Positions 31,589-44,134 of a DNA stretch of 64,000 nt are shown here, piece after piece. The stretch lies in contig CM075773.1 in NCBI GenBank assembly GCA_037974665.1, positions 66,632,263-66,696,262 of the forward strand. Reading direction: 5' to 3'. The notes below the pieces were generated by a model. It saw only the letters and a list, made by a program, of their open reading frames with translations. It was not told the DNA's origin and did no database searches. The translations under genes and the position numbers were made by a program. This DNA is from Ehretia macrophylla. Lineage: Eukaryota > Streptophyta > Magnoliopsida > Boraginales > Ehretiaceae. Within the stretch, counting starts at the first letter, position 1. Each line of letters starts with the position of its first letter.

Positions 31589-34300
31589 TGTAATAGCCCA
31601 ATCCCTCACGAGACCAGAGCCCCGATCCCAAAACCCAATGCACGAAAAACAAGAGAAAACAGACAGAGTCTCCCCTTTTTATAGGACTATGTAAAACCTG
31701 TACAAAGAATTATAACCTTGAAATCAAAGTCCAATCTCCTCCATAACTCCCAACTACCTCTATCATCACATATAACAATCTCCTCAAGGTCATCCGAGCC
31801 TTGGAACTCAACTAACCCAACAAAAATCCACAAACATGCATGCAAATTAGACAACAAAATAAATCATTGAAATTATTACAATTCAGCCACACCTATCAAC
31901 TCAATCAAGACTTTAACTTTAAGTTATGTTTCTTATAACAAATATATATACAAAGCACGCAGGTCTCAAAAGAAACCTAACTATCTCAATAATACATAGA
32001 ACCAAACATCTACAACTAGCATCTCCGATCATGTAGAATCCCAAGCTACCTTTACCTCAACTTCAAAGGCTTCGAACCTGAAATGGTTAGAAGAAGGATG
32101 AGCATACTACAACACGTATGCCCAGTGAGAGAGTTTTCGAAAAGATTTTCATGCGATACATATAAAGCATAAAATTAATTTACAAGATAAAGTGTTCAAT
32201 CGAGATAATAAAACCAAATAGCATATTTAGGAAACTATAACTAAAATACGAGCAATAAAGAATATATAATGGAACACAATGGCCACTTAAACATAATTAA
32301 CAAGACAAGACTGATGTACAATTGACTATTAAGTGTCACATATCAAGGAGATAAAATAAACACAATAAAATAAGTATACAATATGATAATAAGAGCTCAA
32401 TCAAGGTAACTCTCCAAGGAACAAGGGCCCAAGCGAGAGTTACAATAGTCATTAATAACCAAATAACTCATGTAACGAGATATAATTACAGTTAACTCTC
32501 CCGTGGTAGATCTGTATGCCCCAACAAGGTGGATCAAGCCTTTGGGGTAGTGGATTATGCCACAACGAGAGGTTCTAAAAAGGATATAGTTAACTCTCCT
32601 GTGGTAGATCTGTATGCCCCAACAAGGTGGATCAAGCCTCTGGGGTAGTGGATTATGCCACAGCGAGAGGTGCCAGTAAACCCTTTATTCTTTCAAATGG
32701 GGTACTCCGGATGTACCCCAATCCCACGATCCTTTCTCCTGAGGTAGGTCCATATGCCCCAACAAGGTAAACCACGCCTCTGGGATAGTTACTCAGTGAG
32801 AGAAAGGGAATAGGTACCATAGTAGTTGAGGGAGCACGGCAAGCCCGATGCTGCCCGTATTACTCGACACTACCATGCACGAAAAGGTTGCGCAACCCGA
32901 TATTCAATCACAATAATTCAAGCAATGACAATATAATACAAGAATCACATAATAGGTTATATAACACATAAAGAATCATATCACATTGTGCATAGCATCA
33001 CCTTCAACATATTATATATCTTCACATAGATTAAATTATATAACAAGCAATAACAATATCTAATAATACATTATTTTACTTCAAGAAACATTAGGAGCAC
33101 AAAACAAATAAGCTCAACAGTTTCAACATCTCAGCAGTAGTTTAAATTTGGCTGCATAATTACCTAAGAAAATGACCTCCTATGAAACTAATTTTTATAT
33201 ATATAGAAATATCTTCATGTGTAGTTAATTCTGGAATCAAACGGTGACCAATTCCGAATTAAACTCATCAAGTTATGACTGTTTCCATACGACTGCGCAA
33301 GGCTGTCCAGACCAGCAATTTTCAGAACACCTTTATAAAATGGCTAGATCGGAGGGCTAAAAAGTTAGAATTAGCCTTAGCTCTAGAAATCAATATTTGT
33401 TCTAAACTTCCTAATCTATCTACTGTATAAATTTCGTTAAGTTTCGTGTTCGTTTGCTATGACAAAAGGGCTCTGAAATACAATAGCTCGTTTCTGTCCA
33501 GTTTCAGAACTTCTACATAAATCTTCTTTGTGCAACTTTGTTAATTGTATAGCCTCTAATCTATCCAATTTTCACTATTTTAAGCTTCAACACATCATCT
33601 TAACTCTAATTTATCAACCTAAATTCACAAGAAGCTACCACAATTAACTAAGAACAAATATTGCATAAACTCAACTAATACACTTCATAAGCATTAAGTT
33701 CATCAAAAACAAGTCTAGCTAACACTTGATAACAAGATTATAACATGCTTGAATAAAAAAAATAGTTGAGTTAGAAAAACCCCTCACTTCGAAATACAAG
33801 GGAGATGCAAAAAAAAGCTTGAGCAAGGTAGATAGAAACAAGATCTTGAAGAAAACAACTTGGATCTTCAATTTCTCCTCTTGATTTGCCTTCTTGAAGC
33901 TTGAATGTGTGTTTCTATGTGTTAGGCATTTTTTTAGTGTGTGTCTGATTTTTGTGTGTGTATGTGGTGTTTGCATGTGTATGTATGTAAATAATGGAAG
34001 ACAAAAGGCCCAAATGACCAACATGCCTTTCAACTAAATGCTATTCTACCAGTTTACCATTTTAGTTAATCTCCAACTATTTAATTACTCTATTGTTTAT
34101 CAATACATTTATTTATTTACTATAATTTCTAATTTACCTAAATGTTCGTGAATACACATAAATACACGTTAAATGAAATAGATGCACGTAAACTAAAAAT
34201 ATGATATTTTATGTAAACAAATATACGTGAATAATTAAAGTAGTCATATAAATATATGCACATTAATAAAATAATTATATGCACGGGTCGGAGTGTCACA
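31589..34300 (-). mobile_element. Solo LTR II (2,712 bp)
   Basis: TGTAATAGCCC at the left end and GGAGTGTCACA at the right, flanked by perfect 5-bp duplications CTAAT (31584-31588 and 34301-34305). Removing it re-joins the third ORF at GGACTAAT/TATGG, as in the uninterrupted copy near 26225. The conserved GC-richer LTR core is at 32696-32900. A minus orientation is inferred from that core. No internal region remains and there are no credible genes. Confidence 0.92.
32491..32670. repeat. 98-bp tandem duplication in solo LTR II
   Basis: GTTAACTCTCCCGTGGTAG starts at 32491 and again, with one change, at 32589. The second unit matches the first almost base for base for about 80 bp (TGCCCCAACAAGGTGGATC and following). 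Confidence 0.9.
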
Positions 34301-34305
34301 CTAAT

Positions 34306-34977
34306 TATGGCCTCCCTATTAAAATTTTACCTGAACCTTATAAAGGTTTATTTACTGAATGGCTTGCTTCTTGCCCCCATATTGGAAATAACCCTAATCT
34401 TTATATTGAAGGATCAAGTTCTTTATTTTTCTTTATTGAATTCGGTATCCCATGGATTTGGAAATGGGTACCTATTGCAGAAATGAATAAACAAAAAATA
34501 TTTGGTTTTAAAAAAAAATTTCTTTCAAAATTTTGTCCTAAGTTGCTCAAAATTGACCTTGAGACGAAACAACCTTATGGACAAAATATAGTGGATAAAA
34601 TCACTCAGACTGTTCAAATTTATAAGGACAAAGTTGAAGAATCAAATCAAGAAGATAAATCTCCCTTCTCCTAATTCCTCCGCAAAATCCAAATGCGACA
34701 ACAAATTAGTTCCAAGGGAGACATCATGGCCTCTTACCTTGACACAATAAAGAAAGATTTTCTGAAAAATTTCCGAAAGGAAATTGATGGTGATAATGAT
34801 GAGGATTCTACATCAGAAGACGCGTCTATGCGATCCAACTCATATGTTGTATTAGTAGGAGAATCACAGAATCCAAATATGATGGCTGAGGATGTGTGGG
34901 ACAGTGTCAAGGACGTCCTACTAGAAAAAGCGTTACAAGCCAAACAAAAAGGCAAAGCACCTGCTCAAGAGCAATAA
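34306..34977 (+). pseudogene. Caulimovirid-like third ORF, tandem copy 2, 3' part
   Basis: Resumes directly after the CTAAT duplication. Same frame to the end with one TAA at 34672-34674. Trp-rich motif EFGIPWIWKWVP, Lys-rich middle, then 34693-34977 with RKEIDGDNDEDSTSED and the terminal KGKAPAQEQ. This is the best preserved C-terminal half among the copies. Function unknown; the position after RNase H suggests an accessory protein such as a transactivator, which is unproven. Confidence 0.68.
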
Positions 34978-35195
34978 TTCTGTTTTTGGACAAATTTATG
35001 ATACGATAAAGGAAAAGTCTAAAGATGCTCATAGGATTTTTGGACAGATGCGGAAAAGTCGTTATTCACGGAACAATGATAAGTGGAATTCCACTTTCAG
35101 CTGGTGACATGTCCCTTTCAACAGCTAGTGACATGTCCCTTTCAGTAGACAAAGGTCTACTGTTTGCTTTTACTTTATACAGAGTAATAAATATT
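34978..35195 (+). promoter_or_regulatory. Caulimovirid-like intergenic region, truncated copy 3
   Basis: Matches 26914-27095, including GTGACATGTCCC and the CTTTCA motif, but a 24-bp unit (about 35099-35147) is duplicated in tandem and the 9-bp palindrome is decayed. The similarity ends near 35175-35195, upstream of where the TATA box would lie. This is the right edge of the pararetrovirus mosaic. Confidence 0.65.
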
Positions 35196-36220
35196 TAAAG
35201 CCAAACATTTAACTTATGGTAAGATTTGAATTAAGAAGCCTGAAAAAGTCATCAGTGAAATGACATCATCGAAAAAAGTTTTGGGGTGCTAGGATAATTG
35301 TTAAAAATTAAGAGTGCTTATGAAAGGCACGTTATAAAGCATAAAATATAATGTTTAATATAATACATTCCCCAAGTGGGCATACCTCCCTCGGCGCCAT
35401 ATGTCTCCCTCTCTTTTCACATTTTCCTTCATCATCATTTCTAACTACTTTGTGGTGTGTGCGTGACACAAAGACTCCCTACATCGGGTAGTTGGCGCAT
35501 TGAGCAACTTTAAGCAAGGTTCTCTCTCCTTTGACCAAATGTAATCCTATACATATTTTTTGTTTCTCTTTGCTTTGATTTAACTTGTGCATTAAGCCAA
35601 TCCAATAAATGAACTTACAAAAATTTTAAAATCATTTAGCTGCTTGTTCTTCGATCACTTGTCAAAATTTTTCAATTAAATTTACGAGAGACATTAGTTT
35701 GTGAAAGTGTAAGTTCCTTCTCCATCATTATCGTCAACAACTTCATATAGAAAACCTTTTGTTTTTATATTTAACTAGTTAAAGAATTTAAATAAGGCAT
35801 ATGCTACAACATGGTCATGAGGTAATTAATAAGAACCATAAATCCTTTTCACATTTTTTTCCCCAAAACTAGTACTCTTTTCATAGAGAATTATTGAGTG
35901 AATTTAACCATTTTAAGATTTATTTACAATGTTCCTCTACTCAGAACAAGGCATCTATCATAATTTAGTCATGAGATAAGAAACTAGGAGTCCTTTCATA
36001 GAGCATTTTAGAGTGGATTTACCATTTATAATTCATTTACAAGGTCCCCAATTCATGAACCTAGTGACCAAAAAATTCTATCACGTGTTGTACAAGATTA
36101 ATGTCAAAACTTTTTGTAGAATGTAGTGTATTTTGTCATATTCATGTAGCATAACATTGTAAATGTCTTACTATCGATATAATTTATTACAAGTATAATA
36201 AATTAGTTCATATTTCGAGT

Positions 36221-36463
36221 AAAATGAAAATAGTAATAGGTAAATTACATTGGTAATATATACATGTGTATAGGTTCAATTCCACCTGAGCTAGAGGGTA
36301 TGGCTAAAATCCTTGCTCTGGTGGATGAAGCTGATCTTAGGCTTTTGCGTATAGACTGGGACAATAGATCTTTCCTCGCCCCAGCTCATTACGATCCTGC
36401 TGCATTAAAATGAAAACAATAATAGGTAAATTATATTAGTAATATGTATATGAGTATAGGTCC
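36221..36463. repeat. About 57-bp direct repeats flanking a coding-like insert
   Basis: AAAATGAAAATAGTAATAGG at 36221 and AAAATGAAAACAATAATAGG at 36407 begin two about 57-bp copies that both end in GTATAGGTYCA; they differ at about nine positions. Between them are 130 bp of higher GC content. Confidence 0.8.
36277..36406 (+). pseudogene. Exon-like coding scrap, family unknown
   Basis: Open in one plus frame from the flanking repeat to a TGA just past the insert, about 45 codons, with residues such as PPELEGMAKILALVDEADL and RSFLAPAHYDP. Its base composition and codon-like pattern differ from the surrounding AT-rich DNA. I do not recognise it. It may be a captured gene or transposon fragment inserted as filler at a break. 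Confidence 0.4.
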
Positions 36464-36930
36464 ATTATACATTATATCAAGTCCATATCGTGATTTTTCC
36501 AATCAAGGCTCTCATGAGGTAAAAAATATTACCTATATAATGTATGTCAAACATTACAATTGGTCTAGAAATTACATTATTTAAGGTATAGTTCATTTAC
36601 TTCTATAAGAAGCCATGTAAATATCACTGTTGTGTAAAAGCTTTATAAATATATGATGCCTTTATAACAACTCACATGTCAAGTATATACTTTTCTACTT
36701 TTATGAAGTACACCATTCTATTACCACCATGCTATGATTAATAGGAAATGTTTTATTGCCCTTTGACTAGCTCCTAATAATTAAATCAACCTGACACAGA
36801 TTTTATCTTATATATGAAGGTGTTGTGAACTACCCAAATCAAATGAAAAGTATTTTTTGTCTTAGACATAATTCTCCTTTGTATGATTGAGATGTAATTC
36901 ATCTAAAAATATAAAAATCACTAATAACAA

Positions 36931-36996
36931 TTTAAGGTGCATTTAGTTGACTAGGGAATAACGTTTTAAGGTGCATTTAGTTGACTAGGGAATAAC
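36931..36996. repeat. 34-bp tandem duplication
   Basis: TTTAAGGTGCATTTAGTTGA and the following bases to GGGAATAAC occur at 36931 and again at 36965 with no visible changes, so the duplication is recent. Confidence 0.9.
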
Positions 36997-37841
36997 TAAA
37001 GAACTTCTCCAATTAAATTGAAAGAAGTATACAAAATAAGAGTCAATTAATATGAATTTATAAAATTTGGATAAGTAGAAGAAAAGAACATAAGATGTTC
37101 AATCATATATGATATTTTGTTTATACAAATTAGTTTTATAATAAAGGAATGAACAATCTCAATATAGATATGATGATAATCAGTTTAAGATACATACAAA
37201 TAAAATTTTAGTATTCATACTTATTTACTTCCATTTGATTTTCCCTCTTACATCATTATGCAAAAGCACCCTTTGAAATTTGGACAAATTTTCCTTTCAT
37301 CGTTTGCATATTCCTCTGGTGTTATAACTCATTTACTATTTAAAGTAGAAAAGGACAAGTATAGGTCTTTGAAGTTTATATAACACTATCTTCTTTAGGA
37401 ATATGTCTATCTCAGGTTTTCTATAATTACTCATATTTTCCATCGCTATCATTTTTAATTATAGAGATAAAAAATTTATTCTCATGTAATATGATAATTA
37501 ATAATAATGAGAAAATTGCAAGAAGTGTTGACCGAACCACATTCTTTGCATCACAAAAATTTGATAATTTTGAGTTGAGTCTTACTATTAATATTTATTA
37601 TTGTACCTCATTTATTGAATAACGAACTTTAGTAAAGTTTTATGATATATGTATTGAAGTATAATTTCTTTCTAAGTAATAGTACAAACAAAAAGGTTGA
37701 AAAGACTTCAAAAAGTTATGTGGCAAAGTGGTTATTGAATATCTAACCAAGAAAATGCTAGCAATTGGTGTCAATCATGTGAATTTGCATCTAAATTTTG
37801 TACTAACGTTTTGCTAGTATTATATTTTAGAAGAATAGACA

Positions 37842-38070
37842 TATTGGAGTCCTTTGCAACTCGTTCGCCTACTATTTCTTACGCCTTAGTCTCATTCTTT
37901 ATGTACAAGTCTTCTTCTTGTATAATTAAACCAACTAATTTATCTTGTATGATAGATAGATAGGAGTTGTACAGATTTGTTGTAATCCATATTTTGCTCT
38001 CATGTACGGGTTATTTAATCCTCTTATGGCATCAATGAAAAGTAACTCTTTTGCCATATCTCAATTTACA
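37842..38070 (+). repeat. copia-2 5' LTR
   Basis: Starts TATTGGAGTCC (TG mutated to TA) and ends CAATTTACA. It carries the short TACAAGTCTTCTTCTTG and ATCTTGTATGA stretches seen again in the 3' LTR at 52317-52524. The initial TA is also present in the 3' LTR, so it predates insertion. Confidence 0.9.
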
Positions 38071-38082
38071 TGGTACCAGAGT
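38071..38082 (+). other. copia-2 primer-binding site
   Basis: TGGTACCAGAGT directly after the LTR; close to the tRNA-iMet complement TGGTATCAGAGC (two mismatches). Confidence 0.85.
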
Positions 38083-38146
38083 AGCGTTATCAAAACCTGA
38101 TAATCTGCTTAAACAGCTTAAATTACAAAGTAATAAACTCATAGTC

Positions 38147-41100
38147 ATGTCAACCACGCCCTCCACGATGGAAGGTGATAAAACACCAAGTGAAGGAACA
38201 TCAGCGAGTGACAATCTATCAAACTTAGGGGATGTCAATTCCCCTTATTATTTTCAGCCCTCTGACCATCCCGGATTAGTTTTCGTAGTCAACGCTCTAG
38301 ATGAAAATGGAGAAAATTATTTTGCCTGGATGAGGAACATGGTGAATGCCTTAGACTCAAAAACAAAAACTAGCTTTGTAGATGGTTTAATCAAACGACT
38401 GGATGTCAATTCCCGAGATTTTCCATCATGGACGAAGTGTAATGCGATGGTGCGTTCCTGGCTTGTCAACTCCGTAGCTAAGGAACTGCAAAATAGCGTC
38501 GTTTACGCGAAGATTGCAAGAGAGATTTAGAAGGACTTAAAGGAACGCTTCTCGCAAGGGAATGTAGCGAGAGTGTACAAATTGCAGCGTGCAATAGCTC
38601 TTCTTCAACAAGAAAATATGCAAGTTTCTAGTTACTATAGGAGGTTGTGGGGTTTGTGGGATGAATTACAAGCGGCGAATCCTATACCAGTGTGCTCATG
38701 TGGCTGTTAATGCAGCGCAATGAAGAAAATAAAAACTATTCGAGAGAATGAGAAAGTATATGACTTTATCATGGGTCTGAATAGTATGTTCAACTTTGTA
38801 CGCTCTCATATTTTAAGCATAGAAATAATTCCCACTCTTGGTAGAGCATACGCACTAGCAGCACAAGAGGAAAAATAACAAAATGTAATTGCTTCAAGAT
38901 TGCCTAATGTTGAGTCGACTATGGCTTTCATGGCAGGCCGTTCATCTTTAACAAGTTCTGCGCAAAGAAGAGAAGGGAACACTAAGGAGAAGCCAAGGTG
39001 CGATTATTGCAAGAAAATGGGACACACAAAAGATCGTTGCTATGAACTAATAGGCTATCCCCAAAATTGGAGCAAGAAAGGAAGTAAAGGCAATGAAAAG
39101 AATGGTTCACAATATGGGCATGTCGGGTCGAACTCGCACAACAAAAGTGTAGCAAACGTCACTCTCTTGGAAAGTCAAAATACAAGCAATGAACAACTAC
39201 ATGGCCATTTAGAAGCACAATCCTTTATACCAAGATTAATAGAGTCGCAGTACCAACAATTAATGGGGTTACTATATCACAGTGACTTCGTTAACTCGTC
39301 AACAAATTTGGTGCATCATAATGGTATGACAAAAATACAAATTCCTTGGATTATTGATTCAGGTGCAACTGACCATTTTACGTGTGCACTGGAAATATTT
39401 TCTAGTGGTTCATCTCACACAAATGTTACTACAGTTCGCATTCCAGATGGTAGACCAATTTCGGTTCGAAGTGTTGGAGAAGTAACATTGGGAAACAACC
39501 TTAAACTCAATTATGTGCTGGGCATTCCTGATTTTAATTGCAATCTCTTATCCGTGCATAAATTGACTAAGGAACTAAATTATGCATTAACCTTCTATCT
39601 GGATTTGTGTGTAATGCAGGATATAACGACGAGAAAGCTGATTGGAGTAGGTAAGATGAAGAATGGCCTGTATTATCTTGAAAACAGAGAAGAGAATATG
39701 GCAATGACAGAAAATAAACAGCAAGACGGCATGCTTTGGCACCGAAGGCTTGGACATTTACCACTTGATAGGCTATCTTGTATTTTCAGTTCACTTTCAA
39801 CAAAGTCACAAAAGGATTTCATATGTGATGCGTGTTGTAAGGCAAAACAAACTCGATTGCCGTTTCCAACAAGAAATAATAAAAGTACTAGAATTTTTGA
39901 CATTATGCATTGTGACATATGGGGGCCATACCAAACAACTTCAAACACTAGCGATCATTATTTCTTAAGTTTGGTAGACGATTATAGCAGAGCAACGTGG
40001 GTTTGTCTAATGCGGCTCATCTCTGAAACAAGCTCATTTCTTATACAATTTTGCAATTGGGTCAAGACTCAGTTTAATGTGGGAATTAAGCATTTGCGAA
40101 TTGATAATGGGTTGGAGTTTTTGCATCAAGAATTGTTTGCTTACTATGACAAGAATGGAATTGAACACCAAAAGACTTGTGTTTACACCCCACAACAAAA
40201 TGGTGTGGTGGAGTGTAAACACATGCATCTATTAGAAGTAGCAAGAGGGCTAAGATTCCAAGCCAATCTGCCAATTAAATTTTGGGGCAAATGTGTTCTA
40301 TCAGCGGCTCATTTGATCAATCGTATGCCAACACCCATTTTAAAGGACAAAGCACCCTATGAGATATTATATGGAACAGCACCAACATACGAGCATTTGC
40401 ACACATTTGGTTATTTGTGCTATGCGCATGTACCTTAAAAAATAAGAGACAAGTTCGTAGTTTACTCACGATCAGGCATTTTTGTTGGATATCCTGTAGG
40501 GACCAAAGGCTATCGTGTGTATGGCTTGGAAACTAAGACAATTTATGTCTCTCGTGATGTCACATTCTATGAGCAGAATTTTCCATTTCTTCAAAGCCAA
40601 ACCATGATAGATACAACCAAGAAACCTGCATACAACATTTATGGAAATTCCTCACCTTCAATTGAGTTAATGTCATGCCAAGAAACACCAAGACTTGATT
40701 CACTTGCAGAACTCAACACATTACCTAATCAACCTTGTGTTATGTTATCTACTACACCTTTAACATGCCTTGAGGATGTCCATGGGCAGAGTGATGATTT
40801 GAATATTATTCCAGCTCGTTCATCAAACGTTCCTAATAGTGTCGCAAGGCAGTCTCCATAACACATAAATGAGAGTGTGGATCAAGGCAAGCGTACAAGA
40901 AAGATATCATCCTGTCTTGTTGGATATGAATTCACTTTGCCATCATCTCTTCAGCCGTCATCAACACCCACTCCTTCGGCCTACTCTATGGTACATCCCA
41001 TTCATACTTATCTCTCTTATTCAAAATTTAGTTCAACTCACAGTGCATATTTGGCGGCCATCTTTACAAACAGTGAGCCAAAATCTTTCACATAGGCAGT

Positions 41101-42580
41101 TTGTTATTCACATTGGCGAAAGGCTATGGCAAAAGAGATCATGGCATTAGAAGCAAATCAAACCTAGGTACTTGAAGATCTCCTACCAAGGAAGCATGCA
41201 ATTGATTCAAAATGAGTCTATCGAATTAAATACAAACCTGATGGGACTATTGAGCGATACAAAGCTCGCTTAGTAGCTAGAGGGTTCACTCAAATTGCAG
41301 GTGAAGACTTTCACGAAACTTTTGCTCCAATCGCCAAGTTGGTCACAGTTTGATGTCTTTTGGCAGTAGCAGCAATCCTTAATTAGGAGCTTCACCAACT
41401 TGACGTTAATAACGTTTTTTTGCATGGCGAATTAGCTGAAAAAGTTTACATGAGATTACCCCAAGGATTCCAACGCAAGGGGGAGCGTTATGTGTGTCAT
41501 TTGAAAAAGTACATATATGGTTTACAAGCATCTCGCAACTGGTATCACAAATTTACCTCTTCCTTGCTTGAATATTCCTTTTTCACATATTCTCATAGAA
41601 GCATCTTTATCACGGCTCTTATCTACGTCGATGATGTAATTGTGGCTGGTAATAATCATGATCATATTGTCCAGCTCAAGCAACATTTGGATCGAGCATT
41701 CAAGATTAAAGACCTTGGAAAGCTGAAATATTTCTTGGGTCTCGAGGTGGCACAATCTGCCACTGGAATTTCAATCAATCAAAGGAAATACACACTGGAT
41801 ATTTTAGAAGAAAGTGGGCTCTTAAGAGCACGACCAAGTCCTTTTCCAATAGAGTCCCAGCATAAATTATCTACAGATTTGGGTGATCCTTACACTAATC
41901 CAGGCCAGTCCCGTGATCTGGTTGGAAGGCTACTATATCTCACAATTACCAGGTCGAACATTTGTTATGTGGTACATGTCCTTAGTCAATTCATACAAGC
42001 TCTACGACAACCCCACCTTGATGCAGCCTTTCGTGTCTTATGATATCTTAAAGGCAATCCTGGACAAGGAATCTTCTTCTCATCTACAATCTCACTTCAA
42101 TTACGTGCTTATTGCGACACAGATTGGGCGGGCTACCCCACTACACAACGAAGTACCACAAGTTATGTTGTGTTCCTTGGAGCTTCTCCTACCTCCTAGT
42201 GCTCAAAGAAACAAACTGTAGTTTCGCACTCATCTGCTGAAGTAGAGTATCATAGCATGGATACAACTACTAGTGAAATTATTTGGCTCATACGCCTCCT
42301 ACATGATTTGCAGGTGCAACATCCAGCATCCGTACCTCTTTATTGTGATAATCAAGATGCACTATACATTGCAACTAATCCAGTATTTCATGAGCGTACC
42401 AAGCACATTAAGATCGATTGTCATTTTATACGGTACCACATTCAGTTTAAGCTCTTAAATCTCCAAGCAATTTCCACGCAAGCACAACTCGCAGACATTT
42501 TTACAAAGGCTTTTGGCACTGACCAATTTCATCGCTTGTTGGACAAGTTGGGCATTTCATTACTCTATGTTCCAACTTGA
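38147..42580 (+). pseudogene. copia-2 gag-pol polyprotein, nonsense-mutated but frame-preserved
   Basis: One frame of 1,478 codons including the final TGA. ATG 38147 is chosen because the earlier ATG at 38051 lies in the LTR and PBS. Domains: copia gag with YYFQPSDHPG (38249 on), CCHC knuckle CDYCKKMGHTKDRC (38999-39040), protease IDSGATDHF (39353 on), GAG_pre-integrase LWHRRLGH (39733 on), integrase with CDIWGPY, RIDNGLEF and QQNGVVECKH, RT with YVDD at 41624-41635, RNase H with YCDNQDALYIATNP, stop at 42578. Eleven in-frame stops (38528, 38708, 38876, 40436, 40859, 41093, 41165, 41213, 41351, 41384, 42041) but no frameshift. Family role: self-copying and insertion. The stops abolish this copy. 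Confidence 0.93.
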
Positions 42581-42587
42581 GGGGGAG
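42579..42587 (+). other. copia-2 polypurine tract
   Basis: GAGGGGGAG immediately before the 3' LTR and overlapping the pol stop codon; the plus-strand DNA primer site in this family. Confidence 0.85.
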
Positions 42588-42613
42588 TATTGGAGTCCTT
42601 TACAACTCGTCCG
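42588..42613 (+). repeat. copia-2 3' LTR, first 26 bp
   Basis: TATTGGAGTCCTTTACAACT and following bases match the 5' LTR start; cut after GTCCG by the insertion at 42614. Confidence 0.88.
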
Positions 42614-44134
42614 TGTAACACCCCAGCCCCTCACGAGACCGGAAGTTCTATTAAACAATCTATACTCATCCCATTTCCAAACCCGGTCACAAAATTTAGG
42701 GTTTATAGGATGAACAACTACCTGCCAACAGACAATAAAGCCACAAGCCACACAAAATTCAACAATATTCTCCAGCTTCAAGGCCATCCGAGCCTTAAGC
42801 AATACAAGACATTATAAACATGTACAAGCATGAAATTAACAATCTTTGAGTCTTTATCTTGTCCGCATATCATACCACTCTATATTATTAATTAGACTTT
42901 CTTATAATCTAAAGCCAACAATTACTAACTTTCATTAACACACAAGCAAGCAACATAAAGGGAAGTAAAGTTAAACTATTACAGTCCACTACCATTCAAG
43001 CTATACATTAACCTAGCTATTACAATACTTCAACAACTCCAAATATATATACAAGCCCATAGGCACAAAATAGAACATGATAAAAAGCAAGCAAAGTCTT
43101 CCACAGTTTAGCAGGCAAACACTCCAATCTCAAGCAACACCACACAGTTACTCCTCCAACTGCACCACCAGAATCATGTTTAGCGAGGTATGAGCAATCA
43201 CAATTGCTCAATGAGGGATAAAGTCTACCGGGGTATGCAATGCAACAGTTAGCACAAATAAAGCATTTAAACAACTAAAGAACAATTTAAATAACAAGTT
43301 ATCACACAATAAAAAGGATACGATTCACTTAACCCCAATCACTCCAGAATTTACTTGATCTTCAATCACGAACCACGAACAACGAACCTCGATCCTCGAA
43401 CCTCGATCAAAGTGTCGGCATAAACCCCAATCACTCCAGTAGGTATACTACGAATGTACCCCAAGACCTACGACCCAACACCCTCTGGCAATCTCTGGAC
43501 CAGGGGAGTGAGGGACTAGAGCACGGAGATCGAATATCCACTGGCAAGCCCGCTACCGCCTAGCCGATATCCAATACAACCGCCCCTGACACTATGGTTG
43601 CGCAACCACTATGCAATACACTTAATCCAATGACAATATAATAACATTGTAAAACAATGACACTTAGAAGGGTCAACAATGTAGGTTGCCCTTGAAAACA
43701 GTTAAAATATAAGCAATAGTACGAAATCAACTGAATGAACATAAAAGGGTAAATTGTATATTTTTTGACAAAACGATACCAAAAGCTCACAATTAACTGA
43801 AAAGTACATCTAAATACCTAATAAGCCTTGACAAGATCATAGAAGTGCAAACAATCGATTTTTCACTTTTTTCCCTTTATAACCTAAGCCATTTGATTCC
43901 AAATTAAAAGGACATGTTCCAATTTCACGAGGGAGTTATACCATACGTCTAATTACTCCTTATGGCACCCCTATGACCCTTGAAACTATCTATTTACCCG
44001 CAATTACCATAAAATCCATGTTTGTCCCTTTGTGAGTTTGTACTACACGTACCCTAATTGGAACTCAACCACGAGTTAGAAAAGCATATCTAGCACCGAA
44101 ATAGCCTAAGAATACCAAATGTGATGGCCAAATT

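Larger units (their letters stand above)
35196..37841. other. AT-rich intergenic DNA without recognisable genes
   Basis: About 2.6 kb with many stops in all frames. I see no gene, TE domain or terminal repeat, apart from a flanked exon-like scrap (36277-36406) and a 34-bp tandem duplication (36931-36996). A C/T-rich stretch at 35385-35540 could be an old leader or promoter remnant but nothing supports it further. Confidence 0.6.

Noticed and set aside
35385..35540. C/T-rich stretch as promoter or 5' UTR of a host gene
   Set aside because: No downstream coding sequence or credible splice structure follows for 2 kb.
38051..38146. Upstream ATG (38051) as the gag start of copia-2
   Set aside because: It lies inside the 5' LTR and the frame would be translated through the PBS; the ATG at 38147 fits gag N-termini.
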